Source of the DNA: Diospyros lotus
Lineage: Eukaryota; Streptophyta; Magnoliopsida; Ericales; Ebenaceae
Direction: 5' to 3'
Assembly (NCBI RefSeq): GCF_014633365.1
Contig: NC_068349.1
Span: 38,517,192 to 38,581,191 of the forward strand
Length of the DNA stretch: 64,000 nucleotides
Positions 1 through 10,811 of the stretch are shown here, in pieces (positions within the stretch are counted from its first letter, which is position 1; each line of letters opens with the position of its first letter). The notes under the pieces are model-generated. The model did not search any database, was not told where the DNA came from, and was given only the letters and a program-made list of their open reading frames with translations. Position numbers and translations under genes: made by a program.

Positions 1-90
1 ATGCATAAAGTTATATGCATACATATTCACAGGTATAATACCCATAGTAGGGTACAATATATATTCATATGTATACTATCCATAAATAGA

Positions 91-247
91 TTATAATGCA
101 CTATATGACTTCAGTTTTTCTCGTAACTTTGTATATGACATATGCAAGGAAGTAGAAAATGGGTTCTCTCCATCAACTTCATGTATCCTATGTGGATATT
201 CTTCCTCAATTTCATAGTAAGCTATATGCAATTTGTCAGTTTTCAGT
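91..247 (-). CDS. Terminal coding exon of an unidentified plant gene
   Basis: On the minus strand a pyrimidine-rich acceptor ending in tttag (about 248-262) is followed by an open frame of 51 codons ending in TAA at 91-93. The exon starts in phase 2 (one base, then CTG AAA ACT). The peptide is charged and looks protein-like, for example YYEIEEEYPHRIHEVDGENP, and ends KLKSYSAL. I do not recognise the family. If the frame is real, the upstream exons would lie at higher coordinates, beyond the gypsy element at 283-5544, which would then be an intron insertion starting 30 bases from the acceptor. The 5' UTR-like exon near 7.7-8.1 kb on the same strand is a possible but unproven start of this gene. 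It could also be a chance ORF. Confidence 0.4.
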
Positions 248-282
248 CTAAAACAGAGACAAATTAGAATGGGTCTTGCTTG

Positions 283-571
283 TGATGAGAACCCAAGGAA
301 AAATTCACAGAGACTGGATTCAACCCCTCAACTTCAATCCGATTACAAGTAAAATCTGGACATTCGAGAGGCCCTTAACTCTCCCAAGACTCAATACAAA
401 AATTATTTTCTCCATCTTCTCCCCCCCCCCCTACATATTCCCCACCCTACTCCTTAACTGAATTCTGTTATGCATTTGCTGGGTTGTTACACAACCTAGC
501 GATTCTCTACTCTACCCCTTACACAAATGGCTGGCTGTTATGCTGGCCAGCCCATTTACACCCCTGCCCCT
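283..571 (-). repeat. 3' LTR of the gypsy element, truncated on its inner side
   Basis: The left LTR copy aligns with 5224-5502. Both begin TGATGAGAACCC, and both contain a C-tract and the segment tctaccccttacaca. Similarity stops at about 571, where the right copy continues another 42 bp to ...CCTAACA. The missing segment would be the first bases of this LTR, next to the polypurine tract, and it is replaced directly by chromodomain coding sequence. This copy has about 9 extra bases near 488-500 compared with the other. Confidence 0.88.
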
Positions 572-667
572 GGTGGAAGCCCCTTCCATTGGATCAACAC
601 TTCTGCTCCTTGCATGTTCTTGCCAGCCCCCGATTGCACTCCTAGCACTGTTGATGGTTCCACCACC
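557..667 (-). pseudogene. Truncated chromodomain at the C-terminus of integrase
   Basis: Reading the minus strand from the MITE edge gives STVLGVQSGAGKN, then EVLIQWKGLPPG, and a stop at 557-559 inside the LTR. EVLIxWxGLP is the core of the chromovirus chromodomain, which normally continues to xATWE. Here the frame runs straight into LTR sequence, so the second half of the domain, the stop and the polypurine tract are missing. Confidence 0.7.
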
Positions 668-836
668 CGTGGCGGAGCCACATTTTGGCCAGTTGGGGCC
701 TTGGCCCCAGATGACTTTTTTTATTTTTTTATATATATTACTATAAACAATTATAATTTTTATAATTTGGCTAGGGTTAAGATTATACTTTGGCCCGGAC
801 TAAAATTCTTTCTTGGCTCCGCCATTGTCCACCACC
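659..836. mobile_element. 160 bp MITE with 9 bp TSD, inserted in the gypsy element
   Basis: Exact 9 bp direct repeats TCCACCACC lie at 659-667 and 828-836. They flank 668-827, whose ends are inverted: TGGCGGAGCCA at 670-680 and TGGCTCCGCCA at 814-824. The interior is AT-rich and non-coding. Nine-base target duplications fit Mutator-like elements (inference); a SINE-like origin is less likely because the ends are inverted. It splits the chromodomain remnant from the integrase C-terminus. Confidence 0.75.
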
Positions 837-870
837 ATTTCCAGGTCTTCATTAAGCTGTTGGGGCAACT

Positions 871-1909
871 CCATAGTAGCCTTCATTGCACCCTTAGCCT
901 CCTGTAGTTGGGACACATGAAATGTAGGGTGGATATGACTATGTGGTGGCAGTTTCAATTAGTAAGCTACAGGACCTACCTCATTCTCAATCTCAAATAG
1001 GCCATAATAACAGGTAGCCAGTTTCTCATTTGCACGAGCAGTCAAAGACCTTTGTCGGTACAACCTTAGTTTCAAATAAACTAAGTCTCCTTCTTGGAAC
1101 TTCATTTCTCTGCTTTCCTTATCTGCTCTCTTCTTCATTACTGCCTATGCCCTCAATAGTTGTGCCTTCAATTCATCTAGGATTACATCCCTTTCAATCA
1201 TTTGCTACTCCACTATCGAGACAGGGGTAGTTCCCTTCTCAAACCGCACTAAGGGAGGCGGTTCCCTCCCATACACCACTTGAAAGGGTGTTAACTTGGC
1301 AGCTGTGTGATAGAAGGTATTGTACCATAATTTAGCCCAAGGTAACCAAGTGAACCATGCCTTCGGTTTAGAGGAAGCAAAACATCTTAAGGAGGTCTCC
1401 AAAGTCCGGTTGAGTAACTCGGTTTGTCCATCCGTTTGTGGGTGATAGGCAGTACTTTTTTTGAGTTTGGTGCCTTGTAGTCGAAAAATCTCCTCCCAAA
1501 ATTTGCTCATAAAAATTTTGTCTCTATCTAACACAATAGACCTAGGAACTCCATGGAGCCTCACCACTTCCTTGATAAACGTTCCAGCCACATCCTCAAC
1601 TGTAAATGGATGTCTAAGGCTAATAAAATGTCCATACTTGCTAAGTCGATCCACCACGACCAAGATTGAGTCCACCTTGTTTGATTTTGGTAGTCCTTCA
1701 ATAAAGTCCATGGCGATGTTGTCCCAAATTTGGTTAGGAATTGGCAGTGGCTGCAACAGTCCCCCTGGTGCCAAGGTGATATATTTGCTTTGTTGGTAAG
1801 TCGAACACTCACTTACATACCGATGCACGTCCTTCTTCATACCCGGCCAATAGACATTCGCTGCCACTCTCTTGTAAGTTTTTAAGAACCCCGAATGACC
1901 TCCCATCAT
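871..1909 (-). pseudogene. Integrase remnant of the gypsy element
   Basis: The 1205-1909 minus-strand ORF carries an N-terminal zinc-binding region in which one Cys is replaced (ECSTYQQSK instead of CxxC). The DDE core follows: first Asp in [12 protein letters not shown], second in [10 protein letters not shown], and Glu in [16 protein letters not shown]. Downstream, at roughly 870-1200 in broken frame, is the C-terminal segment typical of chromoviruses, with GDLVYLKLRLYRQ and an IHPTFHVSQLQEAKG-like string. The substituted zinc ligand and frame breaks indicate loss of function. Confidence 0.92.
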
Positions 1910-1975
1910 GCCCTTCCAAGAGTACCAACGGAATTAGTGAGGATCCCTTGGGTAAGTAAAGTCGTCCCTTGTAAG

Positions 1976-3361
1976 CTAAATGCTTGTCCACCAGCTGGAA
2001 ATTAGGATGGGAGGAGGGTCGGTTTGTAACTCTTGGATAATTCTTTGCAGTCCTTCATCAGCGTCTATCTCACTTGCCACCCTCTGCAACTGGACCATCC
2101 TAGGTACTGTTAAAGCCATCAAAGCTGCTGTGTGGCAGATCCTAGACAGCCCATCAGCAGCTTTATTCTCCATCCTAGCCTGATAATGTATCTCAAATTG
2201 GTACCCCATCAATTTTATCATCCATTTCAAATATTTAGGGCATACATCCTGCTGCTCTATCAAGTACTTGAGGCTTTTTTGATCTGTTCTAATAAAAAAA
2301 TTTCTGCCTAACAAGTAGTGCCTCCATTTTTGCACCGCAAACACTATGGCCATGAGTTCTCTTTCATAAACTGATTTCTTCCTCCTTAGCTGACTGGATG
2401 CTTGGCTAAAATAAGCGATTAGCCTCTGCTCTTGCATCAAAACAACCCCCATTCCATGCCCAAAAGCATCAGCTTCGATGATGAAGGGCTTCTCAAAGTC
2501 CGACAAGGCTAAAACGAATAAGGATACCATTTTAGCCTTGAGTTGTTGGAAGGCCTGTTCAGCAGTCACATTCCAAAATAAGTTGTTCTTTTTTATCTCT
2601 CCGTTAGAGGTCGAGCCAGCTTACCATAATCTCTCACAAAGCATCTATAATACCTCGTGAGCCCAAGAAACCCTCTCAATTCCCTTACCATTGTTGGAGT
2701 AGGCCAATCTACCATTGCTTGCACCTTGTTGCTATCAACTGAAACACCCAGATAAGAAATAACATGGCCCAAATACTCAATTTCCAGCTACCCAAACACA
2801 CACTTCTTACTGTTGGCCACCAGTTGGTTGTCTGCTAACACCTTTAAAACACACCTTAAGTGCTGTTTATGCTGTTCCAAACTGTTGTTGTACACCAAAA
2901 TATCATCGAAAAACACCAACACAAAACGCCTCAAATAATCTCTGAAATTTTCATTCATCAACGCTTGGAAGGTGGCCGGAGCATTCATCAACCCAAAAGG
3001 CATCACTAGGAACTCGTAATGCCCTTCATGAGTCCTGAATGCTGTCTTTGGAACATCCTCTGGCCTAACTCTAATCTGGTGGTAACCAGATTTTAAGTCA
3101 AGTTTGGAAAAAACCCTGACACCACTCATCAAGTAACTCATCTATTACCGGGACGAAAAATTTGTTTGGAACAGTAACCTTGTTCAAGGCCCTATAATCG
3201 ACACAAAAGCGCCACCCCCCATCCTTCTTCTTAACCAATAATACTGGGCTAGAAAATGGGTTGGAACTGGGTTGAATGATTCCAGCATCCAACATTTCAC
3301 CCACCAACTTCTCAATCTCATTCTTTTGTAAATAAGGGTAACGATAGGGCCTTACACTCAT
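1976..3361 (-). pseudogene. Reverse transcriptase and RNase H remnants of the gypsy element
   Basis: 3098-3361 carries the N-terminal reverse transcriptase block ([16 protein letters not shown], then [20 protein letters not shown]). 2788-3141, in another frame, carries SGYHQIRV and the catalytic box FFDDILVYN. 1976-2569 carries RNase H, beginning at IEADAFGHGMGVVL, with YERELMAIVFAVQKWRHYL. The domains lie in different frames with stops between them, so no functional polymerase can be made. Order and orientation agree with a Ty3/gypsy pol gene. Confidence 0.93.
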
Positions 3362-3449
3362 CGATGAGGATCCTGGAATTAGGTTTATGGCATGGTCCCT
3401 TTCCCTACTAGGTGGCAGTCCTTCCGCAACAGTAAAAATTCTTCCAAAT

Positions 3450-4004
3450 TCAGGCCAATGCCCCTTTCAGTAATTTTAGAACTGCTTGTTGGTCTTCTTC
3501 AATTTCAGCTGCCAATATCCCCAATTCCAACAGCATCCCTTCCCCTTTCTCCTTAAATGCTTTCACCATAGCTTTTAAGGATATCAATGTCTTGCTCAAG
3601 CTATGATCCCCTTGCAAAGTTACAACCATACCTCCAACTTGAAACTTCATTGTGAGGGTTTTCCAATCCACATTCATCTTGCCCATCGATGCTAGCCACT
3701 TCATTCCCAAGATGACATCCGAGCTCCCTAACTCCAAAGGCAAGAAATCTTTCACAATTTGCAAGTTTTGGAGATGAAGCTTCACGCCTTTGCAAATTCC
3801 AGCCCCTTAAACAGTCACTCTAGTTCCCATAATCACATCATACCCTACTGTTTCCTCTCTGATTAGGCCCAGTTGCTGCACCAGCTCCACAGAAATAAAG
3901 TTATGGGTTGCTCCTCCATCAATAAGGACCACAACTGGCTGCTCCCCTATCTCCCTTTTTATCTTCATTGTTTTGGGTGATGTCAACCCTACTACAAAAT
4001 TCAT
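3450..4004 (-). pseudogene. Aspartic protease remnant of the gypsy element
   Basis: The minus-strand frame contains VVVLIDGGATHNFIS, which corresponds to the retroviral-type aspartic protease active site. Here the usual D-S/T-G reads DGG. It continues with a second lobe, LGSSDVILGMKWLASMG. An internal stop near 3806 separates the two pieces. The domain follows the gag zinc knuckle directly, as expected for a gypsy polyprotein. Confidence 0.85.
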
Positions 4005-4094
4005 GGAAAGCTCAATGACCTCACCCCCTTGGACTAGTTCCCCTACATCTTCCCTCTTTCGGCTGGGCCATTGGTTGTTTTCTTCTTCTTCTAC

Positions 4095-5208
4095 CTACTG
4101 TTCATCCTCCTCTACCTCTTCATCATATATCATCATCACTTGCAGCTTTTTATTTTTACACTTGTGGCCTATCGTATACTTCTCATCACACCTAAAACAT
4201 AAGCCCTTATCTCGCTTGGACTTCCATTCGGCCTCATTATGCTGTTTCCAAGGCTGATTACTCACCCTCCCACTGTTTTGGGGCCGATATGGATAGGGGG
4301 AGTTCACAGCAACCGATTTAGAGGCTGGCTATGCATGGGGCTGAGGACCCCCACACTGGTAATTCGGAATGGAGAATGAAGTGGATTGGCCTTTACTCGA
4401 AGTCGACCCAGCCAAATTTCCCCGAAACACTAGGTTCCTCTCTTCAATACGTTGCTCCAAGTCCATCATTTGCTCCAAGCTCCTTGGCCTCAACACCCTC
4501 AACTCAGCCTTGATCTCCAGACTGAGACCGTTTATGAAATGCCCTTCTAGCACAGCTTCTGGCAGCTCTTCCAAAGGCAATGCCAATGTCTCAAAGCACT
4601 GGTGGTACTCCGAAATAGTACCCCTTTGCCGAAGAGCTAAAAAGCGCTCTTCTACCGACCCTTCTTGGGTGGGTCGGAATCGGCCTCGCAACAACAGCTT
4701 GAAATCCTCCCAAGTCCTCACCCTTCGCTATTTTTCTTCCCATTGGAACCACGAGAGAGTAGGACCTTTCAAACACACAACCGCAACATCCATCTTCTCT
4801 ATATTCGTCAGCCCATTCACCGAGAAATATCTCTCAGCCCTGAAAATCAAGCCATTTGGGTCCCCTCCATCAAAAAGCGGCATCTCCAGCCGGCATCCCC
4901 GAGGTTCTGTTCGCCAGCCTCCCTCGAGACCCTATGTTTTAGCTTGCCTCACCTCGATTTCTGATGTCGCTTCAAAATCCTGAGCGAATTTTGGAGGCTG
5001 GCCTCCTAGCTTCTCCTTGTTCTTCCTCTCCCTCTCTTGCTCTTCCCATCTTGTTCTTATCCAAGCAAACTGTTCTAGCAAGCTCGCTACATTCTTCTCC
5101 ACCGATTGAACCTCTCCCCTCATGGCATCAACACCCCGCTGCATGCCTTCCATCCTCCCTTCCAATTCACCCACTCGATCAGTTAGGTTCACTATTAGGA
5201 TCGGTGAT
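4095..5208 (-). pseudogene. gag remnant of the gypsy element
   Basis: Fragments in two minus-strand frames. 4932-5208 gives a coiled, charged N-terminal part. 4329-4776 gives the retrotransposon gag core, with WEDFKLLLRGRF and FINGLSLEIKAELR. 4095-4307 ends in a zinc knuckle, CFRCDEKYTIGHKC, of the CX2CX4HX4C type. Gag forms the cytoplasmic particle that packages element RNA. At least one frameshift (near 4720-4776) and stop codons break it. Confidence 0.85.
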
Positions 5209-5220
5209 GCTCTGATACCA
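5209..5220 (-). other. Primer binding site (initiator tRNA-Met type)
   Basis: The minus-strand reading is TGGTATCAGAGC, the classic plant retrotransposon primer binding site complementary to the 3' end of tRNA-iMet. It lies three bases inside the right LTR and fixes the orientation of the element as minus. Confidence 0.9.
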
Positions 5221-5223
5221 AAA

Positions 5224-5544
5224 TGATGAGAACCCAAGGAAAAATTCATAGAGACTGGATTCAACCCCTCAACTTCAATCCGATTACAAGTAAAATCTGG
5301 GCATTCAAGAGGCCCTTAACTCTCCCAAGAGTCAATACAAAAATTATTTTCTCCATCTCCCCCCCCCCCCCCCCTACATATTCCCCACCCTACTCCTTAA
5401 CCGAATTCTGTTATGCATTTGCTGGGTTGTGCAATTCCCCACTCTACCCCTTACACACATGATTGGCTGTTATGCCGGCCAACCCATTTATGCCCCTGCC
5501 CCTTGGACCTTCTTTGATATGTCAAGTGAACTAGGGGCCTAACA
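5224..5544 (-). repeat. 5' LTR of the gypsy element
   Basis: This is the complete LTR copy of 321 bp, TG...CA on the plus strand, with TSD GCTTG immediately outside at 5545-5549. The inner edge is followed after three bases by the primer binding site. It contains a long C-tract at about 5361-5374. Confidence 0.88.
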
Positions 5545-5549
5545 GCTTG

Positions 5550-6185
5550 AAACCATTGCAAAAAAATAAATTAAAAATAGTTTATTATTTAATAATAGAG
5601 CATGATAATATTACCTGTCTTGAATAAAGTTAGATTAAATAATTCCAAAGAATCTTTTTATATTTACCAACATTCTTCTGTACTTGAATAACTAAATTAT
5701 CTGATGAAGTGATATAATAATTTTATAAAAAAATAGTCATACATATAAAAAAGTAGCGAGTTAAAATTTATATAGCAATCCTATCTAATAGGAATAAGAC
5801 TTATAGGAATTCTACCATCCATCACTAGTTATAATTTGTCATTCATTCCAGTTGCTAGAAATGATCTCTCTGGTTCAAAATTAAATAAAATAATTGCTCA
5901 ACTCTGTTAGGAATTGAATCAAGGATCTGTGGCTCTATAGAACATCACCTAGCTGCCAGGGCCCGCCTTACCATGTTAATGTCTTCTATAAACCCCATAT
6001 TGAAGCAAAATTTGATGAGCAAAACTACCCCTTCTCCATATTGAAGTAAAAATTTTAAAATGTACAGTGGCCCTACTGTAAATCCATCTCTAAATTCAAG
6101 ATATGGAAAAACACATTAGAATCCAAAGGCTTCATATTGAGTAGTTAAATCAAATCAAATATATGGAACACAAGTTTAGCAAAAA
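5550..6185. other. AT-rich non-coding DNA
   Basis: No convincing exon, RNA gene or element end was recognised. The interval lies between the gypsy TSD and the LINE remnant. Confidence 0.5.
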
Positions 6186-6835
6186 TAGAAGTGTGGATAT
6201 TGTTACAGCGAGACTTAAAAGATCAAGTCATTTACAGAAAAGATTCATTTAGATATCTTGAATCATTGTCCAAAAAGATGGAGAGATTATTAAGGATGTC
6301 ATTCACAGACATAAGGCAAGATAGTAAAAGGAAGAAGTTTGTTCAATATTTTACATGATAGTCTCATTATAGCTAAACGAAAAGTTTTACCAAAAGGTTA
6401 CAAGACTAGTATTGCTGTGTGGTACAAAATGTTCAGTAATGAAGGACCAAAATATGCAAATAATGAAGATGAGGATGTCACATTAAACGTATGGTCATAT
6501 AAAATACAGACATAGAAAATGGCACGAGTAGCTCCCATTCAAGATAAGATACATGCAATACAATTAAAATGGTTTGGTCATGTGAGAAAAAATCAATAGA
6601 TACTGAGGAGAGTGAATGAAATGAAAGTAAGTTTTTATCAAAATGAGGAAAGCAAAAAAAGAAATTGGTAGGACACTTTTATCTGTAATAAACATTAAAA
6701 TGGATTTACAAAAGATAAGACTATAGATAGAGATGATTGGCAAGCTATAATTTATGTAGCGAACCCCAACCAATGGTATTAAGGCTTGATATGTTATTGC
6801 TGCTGCTGAAGATTGGATCAAGTGTTTAGTATATT
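6186..6835 (+). pseudogene. 3' end of a LINE (L1-type) reverse transcriptase ORF, degenerate
   Basis: Conceptual translation in broken plus frames recovers the C-terminal signature of plant non-LTR reverse transcriptase ORFs. QKDGEIIKDVIHRHKA is followed by a stretch resembling the RTA-WY block. Next come MARVAPIQDKIHAI and KWFGHVRKNQ, and finally DRDDWQAIIYVANPN followed by a stop. A short imperfect TTG/CTG tail after the stop (about 6795-6812) resembles the microsatellite-like tails of plant LINEs. Stops and frameshifts are frequent, so this is a 5'-truncated dead copy. Confidence 0.75.
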
Positions 6836-7690
6836 AGTCAAGTAAAATAACAAGTTACACACATACAAATGCAAAACCTCTCTTCTATGATTTTGGCATT
6901 TCTAGAGCATGTCAAACTAACCACTAGATGATAAGAACTAAGACAATCTGAACATAAAAAATTTTCATAGATAAAATTAGTGGTTGAAATCACAGTACTT
7001 AGTTAGGTAACAATGTGAAATTCAGCTGGAAAGCATGCAAATCAAGGATGGAACCCCAGATCAAGTCACGTCAAAGATGATCAAGTACTGTTATAGCAGG
7101 AAGCTTGTAAAAATCGGCTCAAAGTAATCCTTCTATCTCCCATAGTTCAGCACGATCCTTTTCTCCTCCTCCACCAATGATTGACAATAGTTGTTAGGCT
7201 CGCATGATCTGATGAATATGTATTATTAATAATAATTAGGCAGAAGTTTATAGATGGATATCAACAATTTTCTTTTTCAATCAAATAACACCCGAATCCC
7301 AAAAGCCCAATCCAGTTCAGCAATCTTCACACTCGATATATGATGATAAATACTGAAAATGAAAGTCTCTGAACTGTGCAGATCATCAATGAATTTTACT
7401 TAATAAGACAAAAAAAAAAAAGAACACAACCAACAGATTTAAAATAACTAAAGAAAGAGCAAGATTAACCCACGTACAGAAAAGGGCATCGCCAGATAAT
7501 CAAACGATGGAAGGATAACCGCAGCAGCTAAAAATAACAAAAATTTTCAACCCAGTATTCCAAGGATCACCAAGCACCAAATCCAGAGATCACAAGACCT
7601 AAGTAATAGTAGGAAAAAAAGGGGGGGGGGGGGGGGGGCTGCTAAAAACAAACAATAATCCATATATACTAGAGATATGCAGAAAGGGAG
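6836..7690. other. Non-coding DNA with a G18 tract
   Basis: No gene was supported. A homopolymer run of G occupies 7621-7638 and follows a run of A. If the possible exon at 7692-8100 is real, this stretch would be intron sequence of a minus-strand gene. Confidence 0.4.
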
Positions 7691-7691
7691 G

Positions 7692-8100
7692 CACCTGAAT
7701 CGTAAAGAAGGATGGGATTGAAGAAGAGAAAGAGAGGGCGTGGATCCGGTAGAATGAATGGAATTGCTGCTGTTGGTCCAATCTAATCAAGAGAAGAGAC
7801 CTTCCCCTTTCCTTTCTTTGTTTGGTTGCTGGGTCATTTGATTTCACTTCTCCATTGCCTGTCGGTCTGAACTGCTTCCAGAGAGAGACAGAGAGAGCCC
7901 ATAGATTAGAAACGCCGTCGTGTAAGACTAACAGGCAAAACAAGAAGCAACAGGATGATGAGTAATACTGCAGTACACCTGTCCAGTCCAACTCGCAAAG
8001 AAAATCCAGAGATGTGTATTGTGGGTCCCGCGCTTCTATCCAGCAGAGAGTCGCTCTATAGGCCGACGGAACTACACAGCAGCTCATATAAAAGGGCAAA
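7692..8100 (-). other. Possible 5' UTR exon of a minus-strand gene
   Basis: On the minus strand the interval is moderately GC-rich and CT-rich (tctctgtctctctctgg, ctctctttctcttcttcaat), and it ends at a plausible donor, GATTCAG/GTGCC, at 7692/7691. No initiator frame with recognisable protein follows. This is compatible with a leader exon whose coding exons lie to the left, perhaps the exon at 91-247. An 843 bp minus-strand frame over this region has no recognisable domain and I do not treat it as coding. Confidence 0.25.
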
Positions 8101-8187
8101 AAATATGATTTTGTCTCCCGTTCACTTTGTAAATTTGTAAAGTAGGCCACTGCATCCCTCTCTTTGTGCGTTCGTCTGCCATGGCCA

Positions 8188-8327
8188 CCGCGCCTCACAG
8201 TCGTCGCCTCGCCCCGCCTCTCAGCCATGGCTGCCTCGCTTCGCCCTCGCCGACAGTCAATACAGCGACTGTCGGCGAGGGCGAGGCGGCCATGGCTGAG
8301 AGGCGAGGCGACGGTCATGAGGCGCGG
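8188..8327. repeat. Long GC-rich inverted repeat (hairpin)
   Basis: The left arm, 8188-8258, and right arm, 8267-8327, are reverse complements apart from a few indels. They are separated by an 8-base loop, aatacagc. Both arms contain the CGCCTC...CAGCCATGG block and CCCTCGCCGACAGTC next to the loop. The arms are 71 and 61 bases. It sits beside a CT-rich possible leader exon in otherwise AT-rich DNA. Confidence 0.85.
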
Positions 8328-8479
8328 CGGCGGAGAAGCACAGAGCAGGAGGGATCCATGGGAGGGGGAGGAAGAAAGTAGGTGTGAGGGCAAAATCGAC
8401 TTTTTGCCCCCTTTTGGTAAGCTCGTCGGGCTTTCTAACATTTCTCTCCAACAGAAGAAGAAGAAGATGGTATGACGTA

Positions 8480-10811
8480 TATTGCACGAAAACGCATAAG
8501 AGTTATTTCCTTATTTTTAAATATTTTTTATTTTTATTTCAAATTCTATTTATGTCTATTTGTTTAGAAGAATATCCGTTTTCACGTTTTCATTTCTTAT
8601 CGAAAACGTTTCCTATTTTCGTTTTCATGTAATATAGATGATAACGACAACGATGATGAAGAGGCTCCGTATTTGTATCTCGTAATCGCTTGTTTTTCTT
8701 TTTAGTTCAACTGTAATCTCGTCCATCTTCAGTGATAATAATAGTAATTGTTTTTCCTTTCCTTTTTAACACTTAGGTATGTAGTAGGATAATTATTAAT
8801 ACTAATTATTGTTACCAATAGTCTCGAGGGGGGGAGTTTTTGGCTCCAAAAGTATCAAATTTAACTTGATTATAAAAAAATATACGGAGGATTAAATTGA
8901 GTAAATTTTGAATAAATTTAAGGTAAAAAATGTATCCATGCACTCAACTTTAAAAAGACTCAATGAGGATAAGATTCAACCATTATCAAGTTTAATCTTA
9001 ATTTTTCTTCACAAATCTTGAGAAATTAATGACTAATATAAATTATCAAATTAATCTCATAAATCTATTTTTAGGAATAAGACAAGATCTTGGTAGGTTT
9101 TATAGTTTTTTGCCTTACTTATGATTATAATAACTCTTTGATTAGCAAAAATAAAAAATAAAAAATGATAGACTTTATTTGGTAATGATTTTTTTTTTTT
9201 GAGTATATTATAGACAAATTCTTTATGATTTAGGTCATTTATATAGAGATTCAATATAGTTTAAAATTTACCTTTGAAAGTCTTTATGTATGGTTTTAAT
9301 TTTTTACATGCATACCCTCTTTATTATAAATTGTTAATTAAATATTAATTAAATTAAAATTAAATCTAAATTTACCTACAATGAAAAGGAAAAATAATAA
9401 TTAAGAAAATACCCAAAACGTCTCTTTCTTACTATAATTAAAAAAAATAAAATAAAATAAAAAATATTGGTAATGGCCGAACAATCATGATTCTGTTACC
9501 TGATAACGTCAAAACCTATATTGGATTTGATTTTGCAAAGTGTGGGTTCGATTTGTAGGCAAATCCAATGACAATTGGGAAAAAAAATGTTGGGGGAGAG
9601 GGGGAGGGGGGAGGAATAGAAATAGAGGAAGAGAAATAAAGATCATTGGAGCAAAGAAGAAGAAAATCAAGAGAGAAGAGTAACAATAATGGCAAAAGAA
9701 GAATAAAAAAATTAATGAAAAAGAAGAACTTGTAACAGTTGATCATAACTCTATCTCTTTTAATTTCACTCGATTTTCCTTTTTCACCATCATGAGTTTT
9801 GATAATGAAAACCATTGTCAGTTCCAACAATTGATCCATCATGACTATTGGCAATGGTGGTTCTACTCAAAATTTCTCTAAATGTTAAAATAAAATTTTA
9901 AAATCATATTAATTAGAAATATGATGATAGAAATTATCTTTATTGCAAAATCATATCTATATTTTTTTATTTATAAATAAAACTAACATTATCATTAATT
10001 CGTATTTGTGATCGCTATTTTGTGATCGCTAGTGCCCATAAGCTTCCCCCATAGCCAAATAAACCAAACCCTAGACCTTGTTGGTAACCTCGAGTTGTTC
10101 TCTCTTCTACCAAACTTGGGTTTGAGGGGATGGTAGACAATAACTAAAAGCAATACATAAATATTTTATTATTTTGATCTCGTATTTCTTTCAACACTTG
10201 TCAAAAAATTAGAATTTTCTCAACAAATGTAATCAAATATAATTTTTAAAGTATAATGTAATGTTACACATATATATGTTGAGGCAGAGACACTCCTAAA
10301 TGACTTGAGAATGATATAAGAGCATGGTATTTGAGATGGAATGATGGGAAGAAAGACACAGAAAATGAGTGAACACATGGTTGAGTGAGTAGGTGAAATG
10401 TGTAAGGTGGTGTAGAAAAATAAGGCCTTGCAAGGAGAGATGGTATGGCTGAAGGCTGATCGGAGGGGGAAATAGGAGAAAGAAGAAAGTCTCCTCAAGA
10501 GTTCAATAACCTGATTAATGCATCCAATCACCAAAATTTAATACCCTCAGCACATGTGCTTGCAGATGACAATTTTATATATATATATATATATATATAG
10601 ACTAATAGATAGATATATAGATGTCCCAAAAGGATATAGTCTATGTTTTAATAGCAATTAAAAGTCACTAATTTACACGCAAACATTCATTAACATTCCA
10701 TTATAAATTAAGGTTCACCATTAACTATAGCTTAGAGGAGAAACACTTAAATTTTCTCTAGTAATTATCTTTACTGAAAGGCGATCTCCAACTGTTTCTG
10801 CGCCTCTTCCA
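8480..10811. other. AT-rich intergenic DNA
   Basis: No gene, RNA or element was recognised. A TA dinucleotide run lies at about 10576-10599. Purine-rich (9590-9720) and A/T-rich low-complexity tracts account for the short frames present. The last part lies just downstream of the SUMO-like gene and should hold its 3' UTR. Confidence 0.5.

Larger units (their letters stand above)
278..5549 (-). mobile_element. Degenerate Ty3/gypsy chromovirus (Reina-like) with 5 bp TSD
   Basis: The element runs 283-5544 on the minus strand. Direct LTR repeats lie at both ends, and GCTTG target-site duplications lie at 278-282 and 5545-5549. The intact right LTR has TG...CA ends (TGATGAG... to ...CCTAACA). Next to it is a tRNA-Met-type primer binding site. 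Internal domains follow the chromovirus order gag, protease, reverse transcriptase, RNase H, integrase, chromodomain remnant. The coding region is split over all three minus-strand frames with internal stops, so the element is dead. Short LTRs of about 300 bp and the integrase sequence style suggest the Reina lineage (inference). The LTRs differ by small indels and substitutions, so the insertion is not recent. A MITE has jumped into its 3' part, and a deletion has removed the polypurine tract and one LTR edge. Confidence 0.93.

Noticed and set aside
5502..5506. Alternative gypsy boundary at the end of LTR similarity
   Set aside because: It would leave ends without TG...CA and only a 4-base match as target duplication. 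The boundary at 5544 gives CTAACA and an exact GCTTG duplication.
7599..8441. Long minus-strand frame of 280 codons
   Set aside because: It crosses a G18 tract and the large hairpin, ends in Pro/Ser-rich low-complexity text and shows no domain. More likely an open frame across a leader exon.
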